The notes: generated by a model from the letters alone, not told the origin. 11,630 bases of DNA from Candidatus Kapaibacterium sp. (GCA_030830285.1 JAURNF010000023.1:1-11630); one strand, 5' to 3'. Shown: positions 1 to 8,058, counted from the stretch's first letter. Program-made: numbers and translations.

Positions 1-54
1 CACACCGGAAATTCTGGTTGACCGTTCGTTAGGGAACGACAAACATACGAAAAA
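1..54. other. 3' flank of the DUF3467 gene with a weak hairpin
   Basis: This stretch lies downstream of the DUF3467 stop codon on the minus strand. It contains a 5-bp inverted repeat (CGTTC 23-27, GAACG 34-38, 6-base loop). In the minus-strand transcript the hairpin follows a T-rich stretch rather than preceding one, so it is at best a weak transcription end. Nothing else is recognisable. Confidence 0.25.
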
Positions 55-369
55 TCAGTTGATATTCGTCACACCTGGAGGAAATGGCTGATGTTGTCCG
101 TCCACCTGGATCTCTCCGTACTGGTTTTCGAACTTGCCGATATTGTCTGCCAGCGCGTGGAGGAGCAATTTCGCGTGCTGAGGGGTCATCACGATCCGGG
201 CATGGACGCGTGCCTTTGGCACGCCAGGCAGGATTCGTGTGAAATCGACCACAAACTCGGCCGGTGAGTGCGAAATGATGGCCAGATTCGAGTAAATGCC
301 TTCGGCTTCCTTCTCGCCAAGCTCGATGGTCATTTGCTGTTCTGGCTGGTTGTTCGTTGGATTCGACAT
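55..369 (-). CDS. DUF3467 domain protein
   Basis: A 104-aa soluble protein with no signal peptide or membrane segment. Residues about 13-90 look like the DUF3467 family: an Ile/Glu-rich first strand, then Y-S-N at 26-28, an SPAEFVVDF stretch, and an R-x-V-M-T-P-x-x-A-K-L-L-L-x-A-L helix followed by N-I-x-x-F-E-x-x-x-G. These small proteins are widespread in bacteria and have no established biochemical role. A short Gln/Asn-rich N-terminal tail and a Pro/Asn-rich C-terminal tail flank the domain. The start codon overlaps the stop of the upstream TPR gene by one base (TAATG). A GGGAG ribosome binding site lies about 10 bases before it inside that gene, so translation is probably coupled. The protein is expected in the cytoplasm although its partner gene encodes an exported protein, so a shared task is not obvious. 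The family call is from sequence memory and fairly sure; function is unknown. Confidence 0.82.
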   Translation of the reverse strand: MSNPTNNQPEQQMTIELGEKEAEGIYSNLAIISHSPAEFVVDFTRILPGVPKARVHARIVMTPQHAKLLLHALADNIGKFENQYGEIQVDGQHQPFPPGVTNIN

Positions 370-1865
370 TAGAGTTTTGCTCCCTTTTCTTGTGCTTGTT
401 TCATTTTGTCCATCATTTTATTGCGGCCATAGAGGCCTTCCATTACGCGATAGTACTCAGGGTTGCTGCGATAGCGATCCTCAAGCGCTTCGAGTTCCAT
501 GATTATTACCTTGACCTTGGCTGGCTCTTTCCGAACCTCATAGGTGTTGGCCAGCTGCTCAAGCACAATGAGGTCATCACGGTACTTTGCTGAAGCCGAG
601 CGCAACTGCTCGAAGTACGAGGCTGCCGTCTGCAAGTCGCCCAGATATGACGTATCTGGCACGTACTTCTTGTTCTTATCCATCTTCAGCAATTCATTTC
701 GCTGCTTGTCGCTGGCAATATTCTTGTAGTTCGCGGCCAGATTATACAGAGCAGTTTCATTCTTCGCATCAAGGTCGAGTACCTTGAGGTATTGCTGATT
801 CGCCTCAGCGTACTTTTCGCTGCTCGAGAGCATGGCTGCGTATTGGAGGCGTGTAGCAACAGCCGATGGGTCACGATCGATTTGTGTCTTCAGTTCCGAC
901 ATCGCCTCGTCGCCCTTGCCAAGGTTCTGCAGCACTTGTGTGCGAAGCGGCACCAAGTCCTGATCCTTCGGCTTCACCGACATTGCTGCATTCGCCCAAT
1001 CAAGCGATTGTTGATTGTCGCCACGTGAGTATGCGATAAATGCGAGTGACTTCAGCGGGCTAGTGGAGAGGGTTCGTACACGCCACTTTTCGAGTTCTGT
1101 GACGGTTGCTGGTGGATTATACGACCAGCCTTCAATCTCTGCATCTGCCGTTCCTTGCGCGAACGCAAACGTGATCATGTCACGTCCACCAATGTCGAAG
1201 CGATCCTTGTAGATCACGCCGTTATCAATCGAATCCATCTTTGTTGTAACAGGCGTGCCAAGTGCCTTGAGCATTGCACCACGAGTTCCACCAATGGCAA
1301 CGCCCTTCGAACGCATGATGTCTGCACCGGGCTTCTCGAGGTTCCAGTAGGCCGTGTAGTGTTGAATCGCCGCATTTGTATCGCCCGTTACCTCCGCGAT
1401 CTGTCCCATCAACGGCAGTGGATCCGGAAACTCAGGCTTGACGTTGCGAGCACGCTTGAGTGCCGCCATCGCAGCGCTGAGCTTCGCGCGGTCGCTTGTT
1501 TCGATGTATGAGTTGTAGGTGCTAATACCTTCGTTGTACGACACAACCCATTCGTTGTAGAGGGTCACCGAAATGGCTTCTTTCTGCTGCGGCTTGATGC
1601 CTTCGCAGGACCGTGCCTTCTGATAGGCGTCAAGCATGCCCTCGACATCACGAAGACGATCATTCACGTCGCCGAGGAGCATCAATGCATCGCAATCATT
1701 CGGGTTCGCAGCAAGAGCTTTCTCAAGCGAGGCCTTCGCCTTCGAAAAATCCTGCTGCTGCATTGCCTTCTTTGCAACTGCAACATCCGAGGATGCACAT
1801 TGAAAACCCTGCGCGAGGATCGCACAAGCAGTTAGTCCGATGTAGAGAGCAGCGGTACGGTTCAT
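369..1865 (-). CDS. Exported TPR-repeat protein with possible BamE-like insert
   Basis: A 498-aa protein. The start at 1865 is chosen because an AGGTG-type site precedes it, a hydrophobic export signal begins there, and the longer reading (to 1946) would overlap the upstream gene. The N-terminus carries a short hydrophobic segment (about 5-18). LTAC at 11-14 fits a lipobox but would make an unusually short lipoprotein signal; cleavage by signal peptidase I after about residue 18-24 is the alternative. TPR-type helix pairs are visible at about 27-86, 130-175, 268-300, 301-335 and 336-382, with typical A-x-x-x-Y/L-x-x-A and xxNP turns. Residues about 190-250 are not helical repeats. They read G-G-T-R-G-A-M-L-K-A-L-G-T-P, then strands ending in ITFAF, like the small SmpA/BamE fold. 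The C-terminus is helical and charged. The gene lies 55 bp after the BNR-protein gene with no terminator seen. Likely role: periplasmic or outer-membrane scaffold. Partners are unknown. Confidence 0.85.
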   Translation of the reverse strand: MNRTAALYIGLTACAILAQGFQCASSDVAVAKKAMQQQDFSKAKASLEKALAANPNDCDALMLLGDVNDRLRDVEGMLDAYQKARSCEGIKPQQKEAISVTLYNEWVVSYNEGISTYNSYIETSDRAKLSAAMAALKRARNVKPEFPDPLPLMGQIAEVTGDTNAAIQHYTAYWNLEKPGADIMRSKGVAIGGTRGAMLKALGTPVTTKMDSIDNGVIYKDRFDIGGRDMITFAFAQGTADAEIEGWSYNPPATVTELEKWRVRTLSTSPLKSLAFIAYSRGDNQQSLDWANAAMSVKPKDQDLVPLRTQVLQNLGKGDEAMSELKTQIDRDPSAVATRLQYAAMLSSSEKYAEANQQYLKVLDLDAKNETALYNLAANYKNIASDKQRNELLKMDKNKKYVPDTSYLGDLQTAASYFEQLRSASAKYRDDLIVLEQLANTYEVRKEPAKVKVIIMELEALEDRYRSNPEYYRVMEGLYGRNKMMDKMKQAQEKGAKL

Positions 1866-1920
1866 AGCAGCACCTAATCCAATTGGAAACGATGGAGAGG
1901 ATCGCGAAGATACGACGCGC

Positions 1921-4900
1921 TTACTTCTTTGCACTCCGGAGAGCAAGCTCTACATCGCGCCGTGATGGAAGCGACACGTCCTTGACCCCTGATAGCAGTT
2001 CTTGCGTGGTGCGGGTTGCGTCTGCAACGCGCTGCTTGAGCGAGGCTGCCAGTTGCTGGTGGGAGTTCGAGGGCCGTCCGAGATAGGAGTTGATCTCGCC
2101 GTAGAGCGACGATAGACGTTCCCGGACCTGTTCCTCGCCGGTGATCATCCCCTCCTTGGTGTTCACCAGGGATGCGTGCAGTGAGGCAATAGAATCACGC
2201 ACCGCTGCTGGACCGCCCCGAACAGCGAGCGAGTCCTTTGCCTGCTGAAGCTGCGCCACGGTAATGGCAAGCTCCTCAGTGAGATCATACAGCTCCTGCA
2301 TCAATGCTTGTTGTGCTTGCCGATCGGCCACGGAGTGACCCAGCGTTGTGTCGGTTATCACACGCAGCGTCGAAGTGGTCGTCGAACCCTGACGTGTAAA
2401 CTCCAGCGTGTAGGTGCCCTCCGCGAGCAGCGGACCGAACAGCGAACCAAATGCACCGCCAACGGTTGATGCTGCGGTAAGGGGCGCTTGATTACGTATC
2501 GGGATTTCAACGCTGTTGAGTCCTTTTCGTCCTGATGCAGGTATGGTGCGGATAACCTTTCCTGTGCTGTCCTTCATCGTGATGGTAAAGGGGCCTTTCG
2601 AATGCCGCTCTCGCAGCACATACCATACGCGTGTGTCACGTCCGATGGATTCACCGCGAAACTCTGCGTCACTCTCGAACCATGTTTCTTCACCTGACTC
2701 AAGCGAACGCAGCGCAACGGGTGATCGGAGAATCGTAAGATCCTTCGCGAACATCTCAGGTGTGATTTCGCGCAGAATGTTGAGGTTGTCGATGATGTAC
2801 AGACCTCGTCCGTGCGTTGCAATCACTGCTGCGTTTGTCGATGGCTGAATGTCGATATCACGCACAGCAACAGGTGGAAACCCGTTCTTCATCATGATCC
2901 ACGACGCACCTGTGTCGAGACTGAAGTACAAACCATGCTCGGTTCCAACCATGAGGATGTTCGAGCGGACGGGATCCTGCTTGACCACATGAGCATAGCC
3001 GCGCATGTCGCTCGAGACGAGGTTACGCCAGTTCGATCCAAAGCCTGAAACCTCTGCGACATATGTGCGATGATCACCACGCGTGTGCGCGTCAAACGTC
3101 ACGAAACACGTTCCAGGATTGTGGCGTGATGGTTCAACGTGCGACACCCATGCACCCGGCGGTGCGATTGAGTAAGGCACCGCGATTCGCTTCCACGTTG
3201 CACCTGCATTCGATGTTACGTGCAGATTGCCATCATCTGTTCCTACCCAGATTACGTTTGCGTTTGTAGGTTCTTCGGCGACCGTATAGATGGTGCAGTG
3301 ATTTTCTGCTGATGAGTTGTCAAGGGTAAGTCCGCCGGTAGCATCCTGCTTCAGCTTTACTGGATCATTCGTCGTGAGGTCTGGCGAAATCCGCGTCCAC
3401 GTTTCACCGCGATCGGTGGTGCGATGCAGATACTGCGAACCAACGTAGATCGTGCCGGGCGCTGAGCCAGCAACGATCGGCGTGTTCCAATTGTAGCGGA
3501 GTTTCAATGTGCCATCGTCTGGTGTTGGGGCAACAGACTTCGATTCCATCGTCTTGAGATTTGTCCGCACAACGTTTCCGCCTTGTGATTCCCAAAACAC
3601 GATGTGGGGTTCGGTTTGGTCGGGCACAACGTAGAAGCCATCACCACCCCCTACGGTCGTCCAGTCGCGATTGCGAATGCCTCCGCTTTTACGTGACGGA
3701 CCTCTCCATGAGCCGTTGTCTTGGAGTCCACCGTAGACCATGAACGGGTCTTGATTATCGGCACGAACATGATAGAACTGCGAGATCGGGAGGTTGCCGA
3801 AGAACCTTACAGTTGTGCCGCGATCGTCGGAGGCATACAATCCACCATCAGTTCCGATCAGAAGATGACGTGTGTTTGCAGGGTTGATCCACACAGCATG
3901 ATGATCAGAGTGCGCGCGTTGGGCAATCGTGGCAAACGTCTGACCACCATCGTCTGAGCGATACAGTTGGATGCCGTGCTTGTAGAGCACATCCTTGTTT
4001 ACTGGGTCGCACACGATACGCGAGAAGTAAAACGGACGGATATCGACTGCACTTCCCTTGTATCGGCGTTCCCAGGTCTGTCCACCATCGGTGCTGCGGT
4101 AGAGTCCGGATTCTGATGCCTCAACGCATGCATAGATCAACTGCGGGTCGACGGGTGACGCGGCAAGTCCAATGCGTCCGAGTTCCCCACTCGGGAGTCC
4201 AGTGGTCATACGCTTCCATGTTGCTCCTCCGTCGGTAGAACGAAAGATGCCCGAACCACTTCCACCAGATGCGAACGACCATCCTGTGCGACGGAATGAC
4301 CACATCGATGCGAGAAGAATCTTTGGGTTCTTCTTGTTCACGATGATGTCCGTGCATCCCGTCCGCGCGTCACCTGCGAGAATCTTCTGCCACGTTGCAC
4401 CTGCATCGGTGCTTCGGAACAACCCTCGATGTGGACTGTCGTGAAACAACGGACCTGGTGCAGCGACGTAGATCGTTGATGGCGTTGTGGGATGCATCAC
4501 GATCTGCGAGATGCGCTCCGTGGAATCCAACCCCATGCGTTTCCATGATCTGCCAGCATCGGTGGTGCGATAAACGCCATCTCCGAGCGACACGCTATTG
4601 CGTGTCCATGACTCGCCTGTTCCAACCCAAACGGTGTCCGGACGTGCTTGATCGATGGTGATCGCACCAATGGATTGGTTGTAGTCATCAAACACCGGAG
4701 TGAACGACGCGCCCCCTGTCGTGGTCTTCCACAGGCCTCCACCAGCTGCGCCAACATATAAGCGACGCGGTGCTGTGTCGACCACGGCGATGTCCGCAAT
4801 ACGTCCGCTCATGACAGCGGGGCCGATACTGCGAGGGCGGAGTGGACCCAACATGCCCGAGGTGATCTGTTGTGCTGATGCAACGATAGCGCTGCCCGTG

Positions 4901-4938
4901 ATCATCGCAAGGACGATCACAAATGTGTACTTCTTCAT
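1921..4938 (-). CDS. Secreted BNR/Asp-box repeat (sortilin-like) protein
   Basis: A 1005-aa exported protein. It has a classic signal peptide (1-22, Lys-Lys then hydrophobic core, cleavage after ASA) and a GGAGAG site six bases before the start. Asp-box motifs (S/T-x-D-x-G-x-T/S-W) recur at about 125, 176, 234, 282, 328, 507 and 673, with weaker copies near 73, 370 and 575. They alternate with strands of the form 'IYVG/A' and 'GLYRSTD'. This predicts one or two beta-propellers of the VPS10/sortilin-like, 'glycosyl hydrolase'-labelled family. The family hallmark ATHGRGLYIID is at 707-716. Residues about 735-865 form a beta-sandwich-like region. Residues 870-1000 are helical and Gln/Ala-rich, possibly coiled coil. 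No catalytic residues can be assigned, and despite the usual database name glycosidase activity is unproven. No type IX secretion tail is evident. The length is normal for the family. The gene follows the LolA-fold gene by 65 bp across a hairpin. Confidence 0.9.
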   Translation of the reverse strand: MKKYTFVIVLAMITGSAIVASAQQITSGMLGPLRPRSIGPAVMSGRIADIAVVDTAPRRLYVGAAGGGLWKTTTGGASFTPVFDDYNQSIGAITIDQARPDTVWVGTGESWTRNSVSLGDGVYRTTDAGRSWKRMGLDSTERISQIVMHPTTPSTIYVAAPGPLFHDSPHRGLFRSTDAGATWQKILAGDARTGCTDIIVNKKNPKILLASMWSFRRTGWSFASGGSGSGIFRSTDGGATWKRMTTGLPSGELGRIGLAASPVDPQLIYACVEASESGLYRSTDGGQTWERRYKGSAVDIRPFYFSRIVCDPVNKDVLYKHGIQLYRSDDGGQTFATIAQRAHSDHHAVWINPANTRHLLIGTDGGLYASDDRGTTVRFFGNLPISQFYHVRADNQDPFMVYGGLQDNGSWRGPSRKSGGIRNRDWTTVGGGDGFYVVPDQTEPHIVFWESQGGNVVRTNLKTMESKSVAPTPDDGTLKLRYNWNTPIVAGSAPGTIYVGSQYLHRTTDRGETWTRISPDLTTNDPVKLKQDATGGLTLDNSSAENHCTIYTVAEEPTNANVIWVGTDDGNLHVTSNAGATWKRIAVPYSIAPPGAWVSHVEPSRHNPGTCFVTFDAHTRGDHRTYVAEVSGFGSNWRNLVSSDMRGYAHVVKQDPVRSNILMVGTEHGLYFSLDTGASWIMMKNGFPPVAVRDIDIQPSTNAAVIATHGRGLYIIDNLNILREITPEMFAKDLTILRSPVALRSLESGEETWFESDAEFRGESIGRDTRVWYVLRERHSKGPFTITMKDSTGKVIRTIPASGRKGLNSVEIPIRNQAPLTAASTVGGAFGSLFGPLLAEGTYTLEFTRQGSTTTSTLRVITDTTLGHSVADRQAQQALMQELYDLTEELAITVAQLQQAKDSLAVRGGPAAVRDSIASLHASLVNTKEGMITGEEQVRERLSSLYGEINSYLGRPSNSHQQLAASLKQRVADATRTTQELLSGVKDVSLPSRRDVELALRSAKK

Positions 4939-4956
4939 GAGGAACTCTCCGAAATG

Positions 4957-4983
4957 ACAACCCCCGCGAGGAGCGGGGGCTGT
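4957..4983 (-). terminator. GC-rich hairpin between LolA-like and BNR genes
   Basis: A 7-bp perfect GC stem (CCCCCGC 4961-4967, GCGGGGG 4973-4979, loop GAGGA) is extended by three outer A/T-G/C pairs. The junction pair 4960/4980 is a G-U wobble in the minus-strand RNA but an A-C mismatch in the plus-strand RNA, so the structure suits the minus transcript. It lies 20 bases after the LolA-like stop and 7 bases before the BNR gene's ribosome binding site. The following T content is poor (TTGTCATTT), so it may only partly stop transcription or may stabilise the upstream mRNA's 3' end. Confidence 0.6.
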
Positions 4984-5003
4984 ATTGTCGTTTCACTGAT
5001 TGT

Positions 5004-5783
5004 TTACTTCTTCGACGGCGTGGCTGCCTTGTCCTTCGCCTTGTCATCCTTCTTTGGCTCGCCAGCATCTCCTGGGAATGCGAAACGATCGTCCGCAATT
5101 GGTTCGTTGACCTTCGGGTTGCTGTATGTCATCGACATGATTGTCTGGCCTTCTGAACGAATCTCCATGAGCATCGGCATTTGTACGCCGGCAATGTCTT
5201 GATAGTTCGACATCAAAATTTCAACGTCTGCTTCTTGACCCATCATCGACATGCTCTTCGACCACATGACTTCGAGCCATGTCACTGCGTCGACAAACAA
5301 GTGGCTTACCTCATTGTCCTTATCGGTAACCTTGATCTTATATGCTGTCGAACCGTCAATGTCTTCTGATCCTACCAGCTCGAGCTTGTAGCCCTTGTCC
5401 TTGGAGTTTACAAGCACACCGTCAAGGTCGGCTTGCTCTGCCATACGCTTTACTTCCGACTCCGGAGCCTTTTCGACCTTGTTACCGGCCATCGGATTCT
5501 TGCTCCATGCCGTTGTTCCGTCGAATGCCGTAACCATCGACATTCCCTGGAACGACATGTCCATGCGGAACTTCATTGGACGCTTCATCGACTGGGTAAA
5601 GGACAGGTCCATACCCTGCGCCATCGACATTGTGCCATCGACGGTATAGGTCTTGATAGCCTCGAGCTTGGCCTTACCACCGCGCGCGGCGAGGTTCTTT
5701 GCCAGAATCTCTTCGAGCGTGATAGCGGACATGTTCGCAACGGCGAACACTGCCACTGCAAGTGTGAGAAGGAAACGCTGCAT
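5004..5783 (-). CDS. Exported LolA-fold (lipoprotein-sorting-like) protein, Met-rich
   Basis: A 259-aa protein with a signal peptide at 1-20 (cleavage near MSA|IT) and a strong GGAG site 8 bases before the start. Residues about 21-240 follow the pattern of the 'outer membrane lipoprotein-sorting protein' group with the LolA/LolB fold. There is an N-terminal helix with N-L-A-A-R-G-G, strands reading T-Y-T-V-D-G-T-M-S, then R-P-M-K-F-R-M-D, F-D-G-T-T-A-W, an acidic/basic helix, a Y-K-I-K-V strand, V-D-A-V-T-W-L and a closing DDRFAFP near 231-237. Proteins of this fold hold lipids or lipoproteins in a hydrophobic half-barrel in the periplasm. That role here is inferred from fold only. About 23 of 259 residues are Met, many lying on the predicted strands, which is far above usual. 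The last 20 residues form a Lys/Asp/Ala-rich tail. The gene is the first of the minus-strand cluster and is divergent from the hydrolase gene (97 bp between starts). No convincing promoter was seen in that gap. Confidence 0.85.
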   Translation of the reverse strand: MQRFLLTLAVAVFAVANMSAITLEEILAKNLAARGGKAKLEAIKTYTVDGTMSMAQGMDLSFTQSMKRPMKFRMDMSFQGMSMVTAFDGTTAWSKNPMAGNKVEKAPESEVKRMAEQADLDGVLVNSKDKGYKLELVGSEDIDGSTAYKIKVTDKDNEVSHLFVDAVTWLEVMWSKSMSMMGQEADVEILMSNYQDIAGVQMPMLMEIRSEGQTIMSMTYSNPKVNEPIADDRFAFPGDAGEPKKDDKAKDKAATPSKK

Positions 5784-5880
5784 AGATGTACTCCAAATAA
5801 TCGAAATTGCGATTGGTGTGTCGAACGAGATGCCAAGTACGCAAATTAGGTTCGTAGAGTTTCACTGTTCTAAAAAAAAC

Positions 5881-7356
5881 ATGGCAATCAGGTCACGGTA
5901 CCTCGTCTTCCTCGCCACATGCATGATCGCGGCCCTCGCAGTTCCCTGCCGAGTGGCGGCACAGTCGCTCGTAGTTCCGTTCGAGCAGCAGCTTGATACG
6001 AACCTGTCAGGCTCGTACTCCGGCGACATCTTCCTCTCCACCGGAGCACGAAGTCGGGTGATCGTTCACATTGTTGCCTATGTCAACGGACCATGCGATG
6101 CTACATGGGACGCGCCGAATTTTGGCTGGATCGGCAATCGATTCTCCACTGTGTCATGCGTTGATGGCAAGATTCTCTTGCAGAGCGACTCAGCAGATGT
6201 TGCCGTGCAGGCAGTGCACGACCCAATACAGCGACAACTCACGGGAACGTGGGTGCAGCGTCGCACGAACTCACCCGTCACAATGAAGAAGCTCTACGAG
6301 GCAGCACGCACGCAGGAGCCAGGGTCGAGTCCGCCATTTCTTACGGAGACCTTCCGTATCCCGAATCGTCCAGCGGGGATTCTCGTTGGAGGTGAGCTTA
6401 CCTATCCAGACACGCTCGGACGCTACCCACTGGTGATACTCGCCGGTGATCGCGGGCAAACCGATCGTGTGGCACGGGGTAAGCATGGGCATGCATTGTA
6501 CTTGGTGTTGGCATCGCTGTTCGCTCAGCGGAACATCGCGACAGTCCGCATTGATGATCGTGGGACAGGTCAGACAACAGGTTTCGGTAGCGATGTGTCG
6601 ATTGATGATGAGGCAAGCGATGTATCTGCCGTGCTGGATGCGATGTGGATCCATCCACGTATTGATACCACGCGCATCGTGATTATTGGGCATGGTGAGG
6701 GCGGACTTGCAGCGGCGATGGTCGCACGCCGCTACCCGAATCGCGTCACGCGGATCGCGTTGATGTCAACACCGATGCTGTCAGGAAAAGAAACACTTCT
6801 TGAGCAACTCAAAGCTCGTGAGCTCAGTCGCGGAACGGATGCAGAGTTAGTTGGCGTGGCAACGGGTCTCGTTGCAGCATGGTGTGACCTACTTCTTGCA
6901 TCTCCGACAACCGATAATCAGGCACTTGTGCCAAGCTTGCTATCGATCGCTGACTCTGTGCTGATGAATCGTCCGGATGTTGCCTTGCGCTATCCAATGG
7001 TGCGACAGCTTCAGCGTCCGGGACGTGAGCTTTACATGCAGAGCACGCTCATACCATGGCTCCGCAGTTATCTCTGGTACGATCGTTCCGCCTATCTGAT
7101 AGTGACACGTCCAACGCTTGCCCTCTTCGCGGAACGCGACATTGAAGTGCCAGGCTCAGTGCATCTAGCGGCATTCCAATACCTTGGTAAAGTCAGGTCA
7201 ACGTTGGGCACGTGGGCATGGGAACTCTACCCAAACACCAACCACCAGTTTCAAGAGTGCGATGACTGTACTGACGATGAGATGGCGCGCACGAGCGAAA
7301 CCATCCGTACGGATGTTGTTGCGCGATTAGCACGGTGGGTTCTCCAGGGTCAGTAG
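5881..7356 (+). CDS. Exported alpha/beta hydrolase lacking the nucleophile Ser
   Basis: A 491-aa protein. The start at 5881 is chosen because a signal peptide begins there (Arg-rich n-region, hydrophobic core 7-24, cleavage near VAA|QS). Longer in-frame starts overlap the divergent gene. No clear ribosome binding site precedes it; an A-run does. Residues about 40-137 form a small beta domain (S-G-S-Y-S-G-D-I ... L-T-G-T-W-V-Q) that usually precedes this hydrolase type. The hydrolase core starts near 165. It includes PLVILAGDRG (183-192, oxyanion-hole region), RIDDRGTG (223-230, typical 'RYDDRG' motif), IIGHGEGG (268-275) and the loop FAERD (416-420, acid Asp420). YPNTNHQF (450-457) carries the base His455. 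The family's nucleophile elbow is normally GHSEGG; here codon 6694-6696 is GGT, so Ser is Gly272. It is the only plus-strand gene and converges with rlpA 18 bp apart. Either catalysis is lost and the protein binds a ligand, or one base differs in the assembly. Substrate is unknown. Confidence 0.88.
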   Translation: MAIRSRYLVFLATCMIAALAVPCRVAAQSLVVPFEQQLDTNLSGSYSGDIFLSTGARSRVIVHIVAYVNGPCDATWDAPNFGWIGNRFSTVSCVDGKILLQSDSADVAVQAVHDPIQRQLTGTWVQRRTNSPVTMKKLYEAARTQEPGSSPPFLTETFRIPNRPAGILVGGELTYPDTLGRYPLVILAGDRGQTDRVARGKHGHALYLVLASLFAQRNIATVRIDDRGTGQTTGFGSDVSIDDEASDVSAVLDAMWIHPRIDTTRIVIIGHGEGGLAAAMVARRYPNRVTRIALMSTPMLSGKETLLEQLKARELSRGTDAELVGVATGLVAAWCDLLLASPTTDNQALVPSLLSIADSVLMNRPDVALRYPMVRQLQRPGRELYMQSTLIPWLRSYLWYDRSAYLIVTRPTLALFAERDIEVPGSVHLAAFQYLGKVRSTLGTWAWELYPNTNHQFQECDDCTDDEMARTSETIRTDVVARLARWVLQGQ

Positions 7357-7374
7357 CACCCTGTGGAAGTTACC

Positions 7375-8058
7375 TTACGCGTCTGCCTTGCAGGCGCGGA
7401 GAAACTGCAGACGTCCCTTTGTACCTGGACGGACGATGATGTATTCGGCATCACCACGTGAGCTCATGACAGCTGTAAGAGAAGCAGCTGGAGCGAGCGC
7501 ATCGAGGTCTGCTGCATCCATAGCAACAGGATCGAACTCCGGCGTGAACGCAAGAACACGGTCAGGCTGTGTTGCGTAGAACGATGCGACAGTCTCAGCG
7601 GTAAGCGCATCAAGTTGTACCGATGTTACCGATACACCGAGATGACGGGCAGCGCGGTACGACAGGTCGACGACGCGCTTCTTAATGAACGGACCACGAT
7701 CTGTGACTTCGACGAGGATGATTCGGCCATTCTTGTTGTTCTGTACGCGGAGAATTGTACCGAATGGCAACGAGCGGTGAGCAGCCGTGTAGGAATGCAT
7801 GTCGTATCGCTCGCCACTGGCTGTGCGACGACCATGGAATGGCTCGCCATACCACGATGCAAACCCATCAGGGGCATCCTCAAGTGTGATAGCTGCTGGA
7901 GCTGGTGCTTCTGGCGCTGCTGGCTCTGCGGCAACCACCACCGGAACGGCTGGCATGTCGTGCGCCTGAACCATAAATGCAACTGACATTACCGTGGTGA
8001 AAATCACCACGAACACAGCTACTTGCAAGATTGTCGAAGTTGAGATACGCTTGGTCAT
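7375..8058 (-). CDS. rlpA: RlpA-like septal lytic transglycosylase (DPBB domain)
   Basis: A 227-aa protein with a GGAGGA site eight bases before the start. A hydrophobic segment at 10-32 is an uncleaved anchor or a signal peptide (no lipobox Cys, unlike typical lipoprotein RlpA). A Pro/Ala/Glu-rich linker spans 35-62. Residues 64-155 are the double-psi beta-barrel: GFASWYGEPFHGRRTASGE, then TAAHRSLPFGT and VTDRGPF-x7-DLSYRAA. Glu83, Asp86 and His94 have the same spacing (+3, +8) as the catalytic or essential residues reported for Pseudomonas RlpA, so glycan-strand cleavage in peptidoglycan is plausible. The SPOR domain of many RlpA proteins is absent; the C-terminus (160-227) is short and unrecognised. 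It lies 186 bp downstream of the OmpA-like gene on the same strand. Its own promoter should be in that gap because a stem-loop follows the OmpA stop codon. It converges with the hydrolase gene. Confidence 0.9.
   Translation of the reverse strand: MTKRISTSTILQVAVFVVIFTTVMSVAFMVQAHDMPAVPVVVAAEPAAPEAPAPAAITLEDAPDGFASWYGEPFHGRRTASGERYDMHSYTAAHRSLPFGTILRVQNNKNGRIILVEVTDRGPFIKKRVVDLSYRAARHLGVSVTSVQLDALTAETVASFYATQPDRVLAFTPEFDPVAMDAADLDALAPAASLTAVMSSRGDAEYIIVRPGTKGRLQFLRACKADA
7378..7398 (+). terminator. Possible weak hairpin terminator after hydrolase gene
   Basis: A 9-bp stem with a CTT loop (7378-7386 pairs with 7390-7398). One pair is U-G in plus-strand RNA but A-C in minus-strand RNA, so it favours the plus transcript of the hydrolase gene ending 21 bases earlier. 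It sits inside the last codons of the convergent rlpA gene and has no following T-run, so this is a weak call. Confidence 0.3.

Noticed and set aside
1866..1946. Upstream extension of the TPR gene to 1946.
   Set aside because: It overlaps the end of the BNR gene, is Arg/Ser-rich, and hides the export signal that begins at 1865.
2547..2555. A one-mismatch DnaA-box-like 9-mer (TGCGGATAA) inside the BNR gene, and another at 9922-9930 in the barrel gene.
   Set aside because: Isolated single-mismatch 9-mers are expected a few times by chance in a window of this size.
5653..5880. Upstream extension of the hydrolase gene to 5653.
   Set aside because: It overlaps the divergent LolA-like gene and removes the signal peptide from the N-terminus.
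5784..5880. A promoter pair in the divergent gap between the LolA-like and hydrolase genes.
   Set aside because: Promoters must exist here, but neither sigma70-like nor Bacteroidetes-type boxes with correct spacing could be found by eye.
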